A stretch of DNA of 64,000 bases. It comes from Delphinapterus leucas (Eukaryota > Chordata > Mammalia > Artiodactyla > Monodontidae). This document shows positions 32,325 through 42,724 of this stretch, piece after piece. The stretch's first letter is position 1. Every line of letters begins with the position of its first letter. The stretch covers positions 6,496,901 to 6,560,900 of the forward strand of contig NW_022098043.1 of assembly GCF_002288925.2 (NCBI RefSeq), written 5' to 3'. A model generated the notes under the pieces. The model saw nothing but the letters and a program-made list of their open reading frames with translations. It searched no databases and was not told where the DNA came from. A program made the position numbers and the translations under genes.

Positions 32325-32560
32325 TCCCATACCAGCGCTCACTCTGTGCCAAGCACTGTGCCCACCTTATATGTACCATCTCGTTAATGGCTCACGATGG
32401 GCCTACAGAGTAGTCAACTGTCATTCTTGCTTTTATACAGATGAAGAAACCGAGGCCTGGAGAAGGAGAGTAATTGTCCACGTTTGCAGAGTTAGTAGTC
32501 GGGATCCAGACCTAGGCAGTCTGCCTCCAGAGCCTCACTTCTGAATAATTAGGCTCTTTT
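32325..32560 (-). repeat. MIR SINE
   Basis: 'gtgccaagcactgtgcccac', 'cagatgaagaaaccgaggcc' and 'ggcagtctgcctccagagcc' are antisense MIR. A second antisense MIR start lies at 32615-32680 ('ctgagcacttgttacgtgct'). Confidence 0.82.
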
Positions 32561-32689
32561 GCTCCCTGGCAACAACAGCCAGAATCCATACAACCACTAC
32601 TGCTACCATTACTGCTTCCTTCACTGAGCACTTGTTACGTGCTTATTATTACGCCTGAGGCCAGGGCTTTACACCTTGTTCTCCAAAAT

Positions 32690-33138
32690 CCATGCTGCAG
32701 AACCAATTAACCCAAAACTTGGTGGCTTAAAACAATGGTAGTTATTTCTTTTGTTTGTGACTCTGCAATTTGGGTAGGGCTCGGTGGGGACAGCTCATCT
32801 CTGTCTCGGCTGGGATGCCTGCAACACCTGGGGCAGGAAGGGCTGGGGGCTGGCTGGGCGTCCCCCTCTGTCTTCGTGGAGGCTCAGGGTCTCCCTGCGT
32901 GGTCTCTCCAGCTCAGCTCCACTCAGGGTGATCAAATTCCTTACAGGGCGATGGGGGTTCAATGAGACGAAAGCGAAGCAGCAAGACTCCTTCTGACCCA
33001 ACTGGGAAGACTGGCAGCATCACTCCTGCCACATTCTGTTGGCTACGAGCAAGCACTGAGGCCAGTCCAGATTCCAGGGGAGAAGAACTGAGCCCCACAT
33101 CTCAGTGGGAGGAGGGTTGGAGGATTTATGGCCATCTT

Positions 33139-33173
<35 letters not shown>

Positions 33174-33470
33174 TTTTTGGCTGTGTTGGGTCTTCGTTTC
33201 TGTGCGAGGGCTTTCTCTAGTTGCGGCGAGCAGGGGCCACTCTTCATCGTGGTGCGCAGGCCTCTCACTGTCGCGTCCTCTCTTGTTGCAGAGCACAGGC
33301 TCCAGACGCGCAGGCTCAGTAGTTGTGGCTCACGGGCCTAGCTGCTCCGCAGCATGTGGGATCTTCCCAGACCAGGGCTCGAACCCGTGTCCCCTGCATT
33401 GGCAGGCAGACTCTCAACCACTGCGCCACCAGGGAAGCCCTATGGCCATCTTTAATCCACCACAATTATG
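32690..33470 (-). mobile_element. MLT1-type LTR, interrupted by a SINE
   Basis: Antisense ERVL-MaLR LTR. It begins 'acccaaaacttggtggctta' and 'aaaacaatggtagttatttc' and ends 'tatggccatctttaatccac' after the SINE at 33140-33440. No viral genes. Confidence 0.72.
33140..33440 (-). mobile_element. CHR SINE, long form, in an LTR
   Basis: Minus-strand SINE with an (attt)n tail. It is flanked by a perfect 13-bp duplication tatggccatcttt at 33127-33139 and 33441-33453. It sits in the 5' end of the antisense MLT1-type LTR, so it is younger than the LTR. Confidence 0.94.
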
Positions 33471-33489
33471 CTCTTGAGTAAGGACCTGT

Positions 33490-33795
33490 ATGAGCTTCAT
33501 TTATTCACTCACATTTATGCAGCGTGGACATGCAGACACTCTTGCAGGCCCTGGGAGAGAGCAGTGTATGGAGATGTTATTATACCCACTTTACGGATGA
33601 GGCAATGGAGAGTTAAAAAGGTTTAAGTGCCAGTGAAAGGGCCCAGCACTTTCCCTGTAGACTCTTGCTGATTCTCGACAAGAGCACGAGGTAGGCACTG
33701 TGATTGCCGGCCTTGAAGTGGAAGAGCTGGATTCGAACCCTGGTCGATGGGATTCTAAGGCCAAGCAGTCACCCAGCAGCCCATGCTGCCTCGTC
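33490..33795 (-). repeat. L2 scrap followed by MIR
   Basis: 'cttcatttattcactcacat' resembles an antisense L2 tail. 'tacccactttacggatgagg' and 'gctggattcgaaccctggtc' form an antisense MIR. Confidence 0.65.
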
Positions 33796-33799
33796 TTAG

Positions 33800-34520
33800 C
33801 ATGTTCTACATCTGCGCTTCACTGTGATACTGATGCAGGGGGCCCAGAGGACGTGCAGGCCACTCTTCGGGAAGGGCCAGGTTAGTGGAAGAGAAGGCCC
33901 ATTGGTGCTGTTAAAAAGCCAGCCCCGAGGAGAGCGTGAGGGAGGGAAGGGCCAGAGCACAGATGATGGCGCAGCCTGAACCGGTCGCCACGGCAACTGC
34001 AGGGCCTGTCTGGAGCCAGCAGCTTGCCAGGCCTTGGCCCCATAAAGCCTGGGAGGGAGGCAGAGGGGGCGGGCCGGCAGGGCATAAATCAGGGAGTTCT
34101 GTGCCCCTGACTCCGGGCAGACGATTTATGGGGCTGCTCAGAGCCCAGTGGATGCGCTGGGGAGAGAGGAGAGGATCTCCCGTTCCCACCGCCCCTGGGG
34201 CCCTGCTTGGTGCGGGTTGGGCAGGAAGAGGCGCCTGAGCCTGGGAGCCCCTCCAGGCCACCCTCGGCGCTGTGGGAGGGCCCTGCCCCCACCAGGTATG
34301 CAGCGGTCCCTCTGTGCCCACCTAACCAGCATGCTGCCCCCAGGCTGGCAGAAAAACTTCACAAACCGAGTCTCATCCTTGACTGCTTGAGATGCACGCC
34401 GATATTTTCCATCCTATTCCGTTCTGTTCCTTTTGTAAGATGCTGGTCACAGCCCACTAAATTAATGTCATGATTCAGTCATGGTTTGTGACCTGCAATT
34501 AGATAAACACTGAGCCAGAG
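33800..34520. promoter_or_regulatory. Candidate enhancer block with RFX X-box
   Basis: Repeat-free sequence. It has a palindromic RFX-like site 'gtcgccacggcaac' (33984-33997), 'ccccataaagcc' (34048-34059) and 'gatttatggggctg' (34123-34136, repeated at 5413). An AT-rich right end carries 'tgattcagtca' (34472-34482) and 'gcaattag' (34495-34502). It is GC-rich in the middle with moderate CpG. Conservation has not been tested. Confidence 0.35.
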
Positions 34521-34699
34521 GAAGCCAGAAGGGGAAACTGAGGCTCCCTCAGCCCTCCCTCCCCGCATACAGCTGGAACAGATTTTATCGTCATCGTCTC
34601 TTCTATCATCCCCAGAAGCACCTGGGTCTGCCTCCAAGACCCAAGCTCGTTCCACTATGCAACCAACCCAGATAGCGATCCAAAAGGGAACCAGCTTCC

Positions 34700-34770
34700 T
34701 TAGGAGGTAAGGAGCCACCCATCTCTGGAGTCATTCAAGCAAAAGTTGAACAACTCCCCGCTGCGCTGCT
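34700..34770 (+). repeat. L3 (CR1-like) fragment
   Basis: 'ggaggtaaggagccacccat' and 'ctctggagtcattcaagcaa' match an L3 segment. Confidence 0.6.
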
Positions 34771-35110
34771 TCACAGGATCCCAGCATCCCTCCCGGGGGG
34801 GCAGACCCGATGCCTCTGAGCTGACACAGCAGGCAGGCAGGCAGATGGACCCATTAGGCAGGGGGCCCTGGCACCCAGCCCCCTCCCTCCTGGCACCTCT
34901 GCACCCACCTGTCCAGACCTGAAGGGGGCTTGTGCCTCCCTCGGCTGGTCCCTTCCTCCCTGAACAAGCCCCACAATCGCTCTACCCCCTCACCTCCTGC
35001 CCCTGTAAAGGTCTGCTCCTCTCTGTTGCCCTCTCAGCCCTCTGCCTCCAGAAGGAAGTTCCTCTTACCAGGTCCTGCTGAGATGCTAAGAATTGCTGGT
35101 GACAATATTT
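34771..35110. other. Unassigned sequence
   Basis: C-rich, with short (ggca)n at 34829-34845. No gene recognised. Confidence 0.4.
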
Positions 35111-35114
35111 CAGT

Positions 35115-35285
35115 GCAGCAGAGAGGCCTAGTGCTCCAGATTCAGACGGATCTGGGTCCCAGTGCCCGCGCTGCCACGCACCAGTTTGAGACCTTGAGCA
35201 AAATACTTCACCTGTCCAAGCCTAGTTCTTTCGCCAATAAAATGGGGTGATAATTCCTACCTTGGGATTATTGATAGGGGAAGAT
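35115..35285 (+). repeat. MIR SINE
   Basis: 'agattcagacggatctgggt', 'gaccttgagcaaaatacttc' and 'aataaaatggggtgataatt' are sense MIR. Confidence 0.8.
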
Positions 35286-35535
35286 GTCCACAGCACATTA
35301 AGTTAAAAAGGCAAATATGGTCCCATGTTTGTTAAAAACAAAAAACCTACATTTATATGTCTGCAAGCACAGAAAAGTTTGGAAGAAAACACCCAAACAG
35401 GTAGCAGAGGGACATTGGAAGGGGGAGAGGTGGACGATTTTTATCTCAAACTCTATACACTCCAACATTTTTGAAAAAGTTTAATCCAATAAGCATGTAT
35501 TAACTGTGTAACAAATAAAGTGAAATCTTAAAAGT
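35286..35535 (+). repeat. Old LINE-1 (L1ME-type) 3' end
   Basis: Sense 3' end: 'gaggtggacgatttttatct' and 'ccaataagcatgtattaact', ending 'gtgtaacaaataaagtg' with a polyadenylation-like aataaa. Confidence 0.72.
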
Positions 35536-35854
35536 CTGCTGTCCCCCTTCATTCTTGTTGTGAGACTTAAAAGGGCAAATGTACAGAGAAGGCTCAGCCC
35601 AGCATCCACCCATCCCTCACTCCTGGTTCATTCTTTCTTCCAGGGCTTTTGTGGAATCCCAGGGTTGCTGGTTTTTTTTAAAACTGATGAATTAAAGATG
35701 TATAAAGATATATAAAATTTCTCTTCCAATTAATCGGACAACGATGACTCTCCTTCACAACAGAGAATGTTTGCTGACCACAGTTTGGCCCGGAACAGCT
35801 GAGTGGTGGAGTCTCATGAGTATCAGTGGTCCTCCTTTCTCTGCCTGGGAAAAG
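35536..35854. other. Unassigned sequence
   Basis: No recognisable gene or repeat. Confidence 0.4.
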
Positions 35855-36015
35855 CAGCCTTTAAACTTCACACCAACCCTATGGGGTAGACACTGTTATT
35901 GGCATTTTACAGAGAAGGCGAATGAGGTTCAGAGCTAAAGATCTCGTCCAAGGTTAAAGAGCTTGTGAGGGGCGGGGCTGGGGGAACCTGGGTCCTTCCA
36001 CCTGACCCTTGCGCC
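35855..36015 (-). repeat. MIR SINE
   Basis: 'caccaaccctatggggtaga' and 'ggcattttacagagaaggcg' are antisense MIR. Confidence 0.8.
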
Positions 36016-36204
36016 TGGAGCCTCTCTAGGGGTTTCCCTTGGAACAGGAGTGGAATTTCCCCTCTGGGTGACTGGAGGACAGAACTAGGAACAAAAACAT
36101 GAAATGGGGGAAGTGAGGCTCAGTTGCTGCCAGCCTCCTCTGCTCCAGGCCTGAGCTCAGTCCTTTTGCTCCTTTAATCCTCACAGCAGATCTCCATATC
36201 CTCA

Positions 36205-36545
36205 GAGCCTCCACACTGGCTGTTCTGTCTGCCTAGAATGCTGTTCCACCACAAGTCTGAACTTTGGATTTTCTCAACATTCAGGTTTCCTCAGAGAGAC
36301 CTGCTCTGACCATCCCGGTTCAACGAGGGCCACCCCGTGACCCTGGCCAACCCCCATCACTGTGCACCCCTTCTGGCTTTATCGGGCATAAGGCTGCCAC
36401 CTGGTTTACTAGGAGTTCATAGGATACACTATTGTCTGTGTCCATCCTGGAGGGCTGGGCCTGGCCTGTTGGCTAGGGAGCTCCTTTCCACGTACTTGGA
36501 ATGGTGCTCTGCACACACAGTAGGCACTCAATAAAGACCTGGCAG
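36205..36545 (+). repeat. LINE-2 3' region
   Basis: Sense L2: 'actggctgttctgtctgcct', 'agaatgctgttccaccacaa', 'agagacctgctctgaccatc' and the tail 'gtaggcactcaataaagacc'. Confidence 0.85.
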
Positions 36546-36905
36546 GCAGTGTTGGTGCCTCACCCACATCCCCTCAGCGTCCTCCTCCTGTGCATCCTGA
36601 CCCCAACACTTCCAACTTCCACCACCTGCAATTCTCATCCGGGGGCTTTTCTGGCTGCCTGAGTCTTCCTTGTCCACACACTGGTCAAGCCAGGGGCGGG
36701 GTGTCACTGTCCCCGGGAGCATCCTTCAGGCAAGGAGAGATGGCAGCTGGTGGACAAGTACCCCAGCTCCCTCCCCTTGGCTGGGGCATTTCGTCCACTG
36801 TCTCCCTGAGCGCTGCAGAGCGACCCAGCCCCAGTTTCCCACGACAGCAGCCATCTGCTGAACAGCGTACTGCTCTTGGTTTATTGTTTCCTCCCCTGCC
36901 CGTCT
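36546..36905. other. Unassigned sequence
   Basis: No recognisable gene or repeat. Confidence 0.4.
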
Positions 36906-36909
36906 GTAT

Positions 36910-37390
36910 TCGTCTCTAGGGCCGCCATAGCAAAATACCACAAACTCGGTAGCTGAAAGCGACAGAAATGTATTGTTTCACAGTTCAGGAGGCCAGAGTC
37001 CAATATGAAGATGTCGACAGGGTTGGTTCCTTCTTGCAGGCTCAGAGGGAGAACCGGTTCCGTGCCCCTCTCCTACCTTCTGGTGGTGGCTGCCAATCCT
37101 TGGCGTTCCTTGACGTGTGACTCCGATCTCTGCTTCCATCAGCACATGGCATTTTCCCTGTGTGGGTGTCTGTCTTCGCATGGCTGTCTTCCTTCAGTGT
37201 GTGTCCGTGTGCCCACATCCTACAAGGTCACCAATCATTGAATTAGCATCCACCCTAATCTAATATCGCCTCATCTTCACTTCATTACATCTGCAAAGAC
37301 CCTACTTCCAAATATGGTCACATTCATAGATACCAGGAGTTAGGACTTGAACATTGTTTTGGGGGGAACGCAGTTCAGTCCACAGCACTT
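36910..37390 (-). mobile_element. MLT1A-like LTR (ERVL-MaLR)
   Basis: Antisense, nearly full-length LTR. 'taccacaaactcggtagctg', 'ggtggtggctgccaatcctt', 'tacatctgcaaagaccctac' and 'ttaggacttgaacattgttt' are in order. It is related to the sense copy at 50113-50540. No viral coding. Confidence 0.82.
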
Positions 37391-37685
37391 TCCCTGTCTC
37401 AGTCTCCTTGACACCTTCCCCATGGTTCTTCCGGGGAGCACTTTTCAAATACTTGCATTCAAATCCTTGTCTTGAGTCTGCTTCTGGGGAAGCACAGGCT
37501 AAGATAAAATACGTGTTGAATGAATGACTGAAGTTTGACAGAGGTGGAAACTCACAGGGATGAGAGCCCTTGATCAGGGGCTGATGCTATTGCCGGTGAG
37601 CACAGAGCTGGGACTTTACCCCGCACCTGTCTGTTTCAACAGCCCCCAAGCAGAGGGGCTATGCAGAGCTGCCTGTCGACAGCAC
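37391..37685. other. Mostly unassigned, weak MIR scrap
   Basis: 37530-37640 faintly resembles antisense MIR ('gaggtggaaactcacaggga'). The rest is unassigned. Confidence 0.4.
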
Positions 37686-37689
37686 GGTT

Positions 37690-37830
37690 GCTCTTAAGGT
37701 AGTGAGCTCCCCATCCCTGGAAGGCTGCAAATGTGCCAGCAGGAATTGCTGCACAAGGCTGAGAGTTGGTTTGGGTGACCTCAAAGGCCCGACTAGCCCT
37801 GACATCTGAGTCTGTACATTTTAAAAGCAT
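37690..37830 (+). repeat. L3 (CR1-like) 3' end
   Basis: 'gtgagctccccatccctgga' and 'ttggtttgggtgacctcaaa' match the 3' end of L3. Confidence 0.7.
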
Positions 37831-37859
37831 GTTAGTAAGAAATCCAGGCCTCAGGGTCA

Positions 37860-38080
37860 GAGAGCAGAATGACCTTCCCCTGACCTCCCCAGAGCCTCGC
37901 AACAAAGCCAAGTTTCTCCAGAATCAGCTTTAATTTGATGTCTCTTCTTCTCGTTTATTAAAGGGACACAAAAGAGAGAAAACCACTTGAATTGTCCCCC
38001 AGACGGGCTGGCTATAAATGTCTCCATAAAAGGGCCCAGGCTGGGCTCTGGTGCCCAGCAATTACAGCTGCCGTGAGACC
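37860..38080. promoter_or_regulatory. Candidate enhancer with CArG box
   Basis: Repeat-free block with a perfect CArG (SRF) consensus ccataaaagg at 38024-38033. A MEF2-like 'gctataaatg' (38011-38020) lies just upstream. It also holds 'acaaagcc' (SOX-like) and AT-rich 'tcagctttaatttgatgtct'. Adjacent SRF and MEF2 sites are typical of muscle enhancers, but activity here is inference. Confidence 0.35.
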
Positions 38081-38490
38081 CGCCCAGACGACCAGCCCAA
38101 GGCACCTCTTTGGTCTCCTCCCTGACCAGGCAGGTCACTGCCAGCAAGAGTACCTCTTGGGGGGGCAGGCTATGGACCCTGAGGTTCCCCCAGGAACTCT
38201 ATAAACACTCCCAGCTCTTGTCCAAGCACAGGGGCCACCTGGATCTGGGGGTCGCATTCCCCAATTTCCTTCAAGGTTATAGCAAGCCCAACTGGGAGAG
38301 CAAGGAGGAGTTCTCTTGCACAAATGCCCTTCCTCGCCCCTCAGTTTCCTCGTGTTTCTCCAGCCTCAGGCAGAAGGCTGAGAGAAGTCAGATCCTCGTG
38401 CCCCTCCCCCAGAGCTGTGATGGCTCCCCCTTGCCTAGTGAACAAAGCCCCAAGCCTCATTCTGGTTAGAGGTAGAGGGAGAGAGATGGC
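38081..38490. other. Unassigned sequence
   Basis: No recognisable gene or repeat. Confidence 0.4.
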
Positions 38491-38494
38491 TGAC

Positions 38495-38745
38495 AGAACA
38501 GTGACTACAAGCATGGACTCTGGTTCAAGTCCCTGCTGCTCCACTCACTAGCTGTGCAACTTCAGGCAAGTTGTTGAACCTCTCTGAGCTTCTGTATCCT
38601 TAGACGTTAGATGGGTTGAGAATCAAGATACTGACTTCACAGGGTTGCTGTAATGCTTAAATTTAGAGTTCACCCATGAAAAGCCCTCAGCCTAGTGCCT
38701 GCCACCTCAGTGCACTCAATAAAAGCCAAGTTTATTACCTACTGA
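38495..38745 (+). repeat. MIR SINE
   Basis: Nearly full-length sense MIR: 'agctgtgcaacttcaggcaa', 'aacctctctgagcttctgta' and 'gtgcactcaataaaagccaa'. Confidence 0.87.
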
Positions 38746-38965
38746 GTATTCTCTATGTGGCCCGCATCACATAAGATGGTGATGCCACATTCATTATCTC
38801 ATTTGATAATCACAAGCACCTCATGAAGTAATTATTATCATTGTCCCCGCTTCACTGAAGACACAACAGCAGTCAGGTAGTTCCCCCCGACAACTTCACA
38901 GGAAAAGGGGTGGAGCTAGCATTTGAATCCTGGTTTCTCTGGCTCCAGGACCTGGGGGTCTCTCA
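38746..38965 (-). repeat. MIR SINE
   Basis: Antisense MIR directly after the sense copy: 'cattcattatctcatttgat', 'tgtccccgcttcactgaaga' and 'gcatttgaatcctggtttct'. Confidence 0.8.
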
Positions 38966-39054
38966 GGGCTCTGGGCAGTCCTTAGATAGAAAAGGAAAGT
39001 CTGTGTCTGGCTCGCCCCAGTTGTGCCACTGTTTCTTCCTTCCTTTCCCCCTTC

Positions 39055-39365
39055 TTTTATTCATTTAACAAACATGCACTGAGGACCTGCTGCAGACTAG
39101 AGGCTATAGGTTCCACGCCCTCAGGGGACCCACAGTCTGCGGGTCCCTCTGGCTTCCTCCAGAAACTATGGTTTTCAAGTGCAGAGTTTCAGAGTCTGCT
39201 AAACCTTCCAGCCCAGCTCAGAGCCTCTCTCTAGGAAGGCTGTCCCAATCTACTCTCTCAATTCAGTCACCGCAGTTAACATTTCGTGACATCAACTGTG
39301 TGCCAGGCATGGTGCTGGGTGTTGTCCAGGTATGAGCCCATCGGTGCAGTAGAATGGGGCAGGCT
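39055..39365 (-). repeat. L2/MIR tail fragments
   Basis: 'ttcatttaacaaacatgcac' (39060 on) is an antisense L2 tail. 'actgtgtgccaggcatggtg' (39295 on) is another L2 or MIR tail. Confidence 0.6.
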
Positions 39366-39494
39366 CTAGGCTTTCTGACTGTCGAGGCAGAAGGCACACG
39401 GAGGTCCAGAGAAAATGCTAATCCATAGCCTGTCCCTCCTTCTAGGGGCAGGATCCCCTGCATGTTTGTAAAAGCCAAAGTGCTTCCAATGGCT

Positions 39495-40200
39495 GAACCT
39501 GACCTGGCCCAACCATGACTTTATCTCCTACTCCTTGCTTCTTGCTCACTCTGCTCCAGACACACTGGGATCCTTGCTACATCTTGATCCACCAAGCATA
39601 GTCTCACCTCAGGACCTTTGCACATACCCTTCCTTCTGTCCAGAAGCCCTCCTCCCAGACAGCAACATGCCTTGCTTCTTCATCTCCTTCAGGTTTCTGC
39701 TCAAATGTCATTGAGGCCTTCCCTGATGACTCTGTTAGAAATTGCAACCCAACCCCTACCCCACACTCCCTATCCTCTGACCTTGCTTCTTTTCCCATCA
39801 TAGTACTTATCATCACCTGGCATATTAAATATTTAAATTATTCGTTAGCATTTGTCTCCCCACTCACTTCTCCCCCAGCCGAGAATGTGATCTCTAAGAG
39901 CTCAGTACTTTTTTTTCTCTTTGGTTGACTGAAGTATTCCCAGACCTTTGCATATAGCATATATAGAGTATACGACAGCCTTGTAGGTGCTCAAAAAGTT
40001 CTTGTTGACAGGGAACCCTACTCAATGATCTGTGGTGACCTAAATGGGAAGGAAATCTAAAAAGGAGTGGACATACGTACACGTATAGCTGATTCACTTT
40101 GCTGTACAGCAGAAACAAATACAACATTGTAAAGCAATTATACTCCAATAAGAATTAATTTTTTAAAAAGTGCTTGTTGAATGAATGAATGAGTGTATCT
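39495..40200 (+). repeat. LINE-2 3' end, split by a LINE-1
   Basis: Sense L2: 'tgctccagacacactgggat', 'cacctcaggacctttgcaca', 'gaggccttccctgatgactc' and 'tacttatcatcacctggcat'. The final 'tgttgaatgaatgaatgag' follows the L1 insertion at 40009-40164. Confidence 0.87.
40009..40164 (+). mobile_element. Artiodactyl/cetacean LINE-1 3' end, 5'-truncated
   Basis: 156 bp of a young-lineage L1 3' end: 'agctgattcactttgctgta', 'cagcagaaacaaatacaaca' and 'aagcaattatactccaataa'. It is flanked by a 16-bp duplication, aaaaagttcttgttga (39993-40008) and aaaaagtgcttgttga (40165-40180), with one mismatch. Confidence 0.9.
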
Positions 40201-40242
40201 CTATAGATCCAAAAACGCTTTGTAAATGGTAGGTAATAGTTC

Positions 40243-40319
40243 ATAAACAGCAGGTAGGCAGTAAGTGAATATGGCTTTTTAAAACAGCTGTATTGACTTA
40301 CTGCCTACCTACTGTTTAT
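40243..40319. repeat. Inverted repeat, 24-bp arms
   Basis: Left arm 40243-40266 (starts ataaacagcagg) and right arm 40296-40319 (ends ctactgtttat) are reverse complements with one mismatch, separated by 29 bases. The right arm interrupts the antisense L1 sequence that begins just before it ('aaaacagctgtattg'). Confidence 0.9.
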
Positions 40320-41100
40320 TATATAGCTTTTATAATATAACTTCAATTATTCAAAGTGTACAGTTTGATCAGCTTTGACATATGTGTGCACCTGTGAAAC
40401 CAGAGCTACAAACGAGATGGTCGCCTGATTCCTCCTTCCCCCAAGAACCCAGGAAACCCCGGATCTGTTTTCCGTCACTAAAGATTAGTTTGCATTTTCT
40501 AGAATTTTACATTAATGGAATCACAGAGTATGCATCTCTGGCTTTTGCACTCAGCAAAATAATTATATTGAGATTGATTCATGTTGTCTCATATATCAGA
40601 GTTCGTACCTTTTTATTGTTGAGTAGTATTCCATTGAATGGATAGATCATAATGTGTTTATCAATTCACCTGTTAATGGATATTTGGTTATTTCCAGTTT
40701 GGGACTATTACAAATAAGGCTGCCGTGAATGTTTACGTACAAGTCTTTGTATGGATATATGAGACTTTTGGCTTCTTTTCTCTTGGGTGAGCACCTGGAC
40801 TAGAATGATTGGATTCCACAGTAGGTGTATTTTAACTTTATAAGAAACCGCCAAACTCTTTTCCAGAGGGTTTGTGCCATTTCACATTCCTATTAGCGCT
40901 CCCATCAATACCTGATATGGTCAGTCTTTTAGATTTCAGCCATTCTGATAGGTGTGTGGTGGTATCTCACTGTGCTTTAATTTGCATTTCCCTAATGGCT
41001 AATAACATTGAGCATCTTTTCACATGCTTATTTGCCATCCATATGTCTTCTTTGGTGAAGTAACTGTTCAAAACTTTTGCCCATTTAAAAAATTGGGTTG

Positions 41101-41314
41101 GGGCTTCCCTGATGGCACAGTGGTTGAGAGTCTTCCTGCCGATGCAGGGGACACGGGTTCGTGCCCCGGTCCGGGAAGATCCCACATGCCGCGGAGCGGC
41201 TAGGTCCGTGAGCCATGGCCGCTGAGCCTGCACATCCGGAGCCTGTGCTCCGCAACGGGAGAGGCCACAACAGTGAGAGGGCCGCGTACCAAAAAATAAA
41301 ATAAAATAAAAAAT
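41101..41314 (+). mobile_element. CHR SINE, short form, in LINE-1
   Basis: Sense SINE from 'gggcttccctgatggcacag' to an A-rich tail with (aaaat)n. A perfect 14-bp duplication, aaaaaattgggttg, lies at 41087-41100 and 41315-41328. The L1 continues on both sides. Confidence 0.95.
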
Positions 41315-41589
41315 AAAAAATTGGGTTGTATATTCTCTTACTCACAATTTTAACAGTTCTTTATGTATTCTGGATATAAGTCCTTTATTAGAAAAAAATT
41401 CCCAATCCGTGGCTTATCTTTTCATTCTCATAACAGTGTTTTTTGGATAGTAGAAGTTTTTTTATATTTTAGTGAAGTATAATTTGTCCATTGCTTCTTT
41501 TATGGATGGTGCTTTTGGTGTCTTACCTAAGAAATATTTGCCTAACCCAAGGTCACAAAGATTTCCCCCTGTCTTCTTCTATAAATTTT

Positions 41590-42724
41590 CTTTTAATTTT
41601 TTTTTTTTTTTTTTTTTTTTTGGCTTTAAGAGTTTACTGCTGATCATCATAGAAAAGACAGTCAGAAGACAACAGCAATTTCACTTCTGCAAGCTAAAGA
41701 GAGTCCACATAGCTTTGGCCTAAAGTTCTTGATGGCTTTGTTGCTGTAACTGGTAGGTCTGGGACTCCCTGTAATTGCTTCTAAACAAGGCTACGTTTCC
41801 ACTCATTGTACCCAGATGGAGACTGACCTCCAGCCTGCATCTCCCCAGCCTATTACTGAAAACCCTTCCTGATGTTGTCTCAAGGGACCAGTGGACCAGG
41901 TCACTGTCAGCTTGTGTCTTCCACTCCAGCCTCTGCATCCTGCTGCCTGGCCATGTCTCTCTCTGCTGCCACTACCAATCCTGCCTCAGATGGGGGCAGT
42001 GGGCAGAGAGAGGTCATTGCTCCCCCTGTTACCACGCCTTTCCAAGTGAGGGACAGGTCTTTCTCTGGATTCCCCACTGCACAGCCAAGGCCAGGCTCCT
42101 TTTGATAGCAAGTTGGAAGTTTAGGTATACTAGATGGGTCACACTCCTCAGTAAGAACTATGAGCTCTTACCAGATGAGCGTCACTCCGAGGGTCCTGAA
42201 ACACAAACTAGCTTTCCCACGAAGGAGCAGGGCCCTCCTCGGCCAGGCTGCTGGCCTGGCTCCTACACTAGGGCCCAGCTCGCCCCTTCCCTGGGAGCGC
42301 TCTGTGGTATCTGCACTTCAAAGTTCTGGTCGCAACAGCCCTGAAGACCACAGAGCACAGAAAAGATTTCCTCCTTCCTGAATCGAGTCCCATCCAGGAG
42401 TCTTTATTTCCTGCCATAAGGCTGACTTCTTTCTAGGTAGCTTAATGGTAAGAATATTCACTTCCTTAGGGGAAAACCACCCCTACTCTGTGGTGTCTTT
42501 TTTGGCTTCTCCTCACACTCTTTTCTTGGCCGACTTCTGAAGTTTGGAGAGTGGCAGTTTGGGGATAAGAGGTACCCAAATCACTGAGATGATGAAAGGA
42601 GGATCTGCTGCCATGAGCTCATCACCCGTCTCTAAGCTGTGCACGGGGGAGCTAGGACTTCACGAAGAGGGAGTGGGGCCGTATGCCTGGTATGTTGTCT
42701 GCATCTTTTTGGGTTTTTTTTTAG
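41590..42724 (-). pseudogene. Retrocopy of an unidentified transcript
   Basis: About 1.13 kb of non-L1 sequence inside the L1. A run of 25 T at 41597-41621 is a poly(A) tail on the minus strand. Flanks ttctataaatttt (41577-41589) and ttctatgaatttt (42725-42737) form a 13-bp duplication with one mismatch. Both features mean L1-mediated retrotransposition of a polyadenylated RNA. On the minus strand the longest frame, 41720-41938 (72 residues, QLQQQSHQEL at its end), and a frame starting MAADPPFIISVIWV (complement of 42487-42612) are short. I do not recognise either, and the insert may be largely 3' UTR. Confidence 0.7.
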
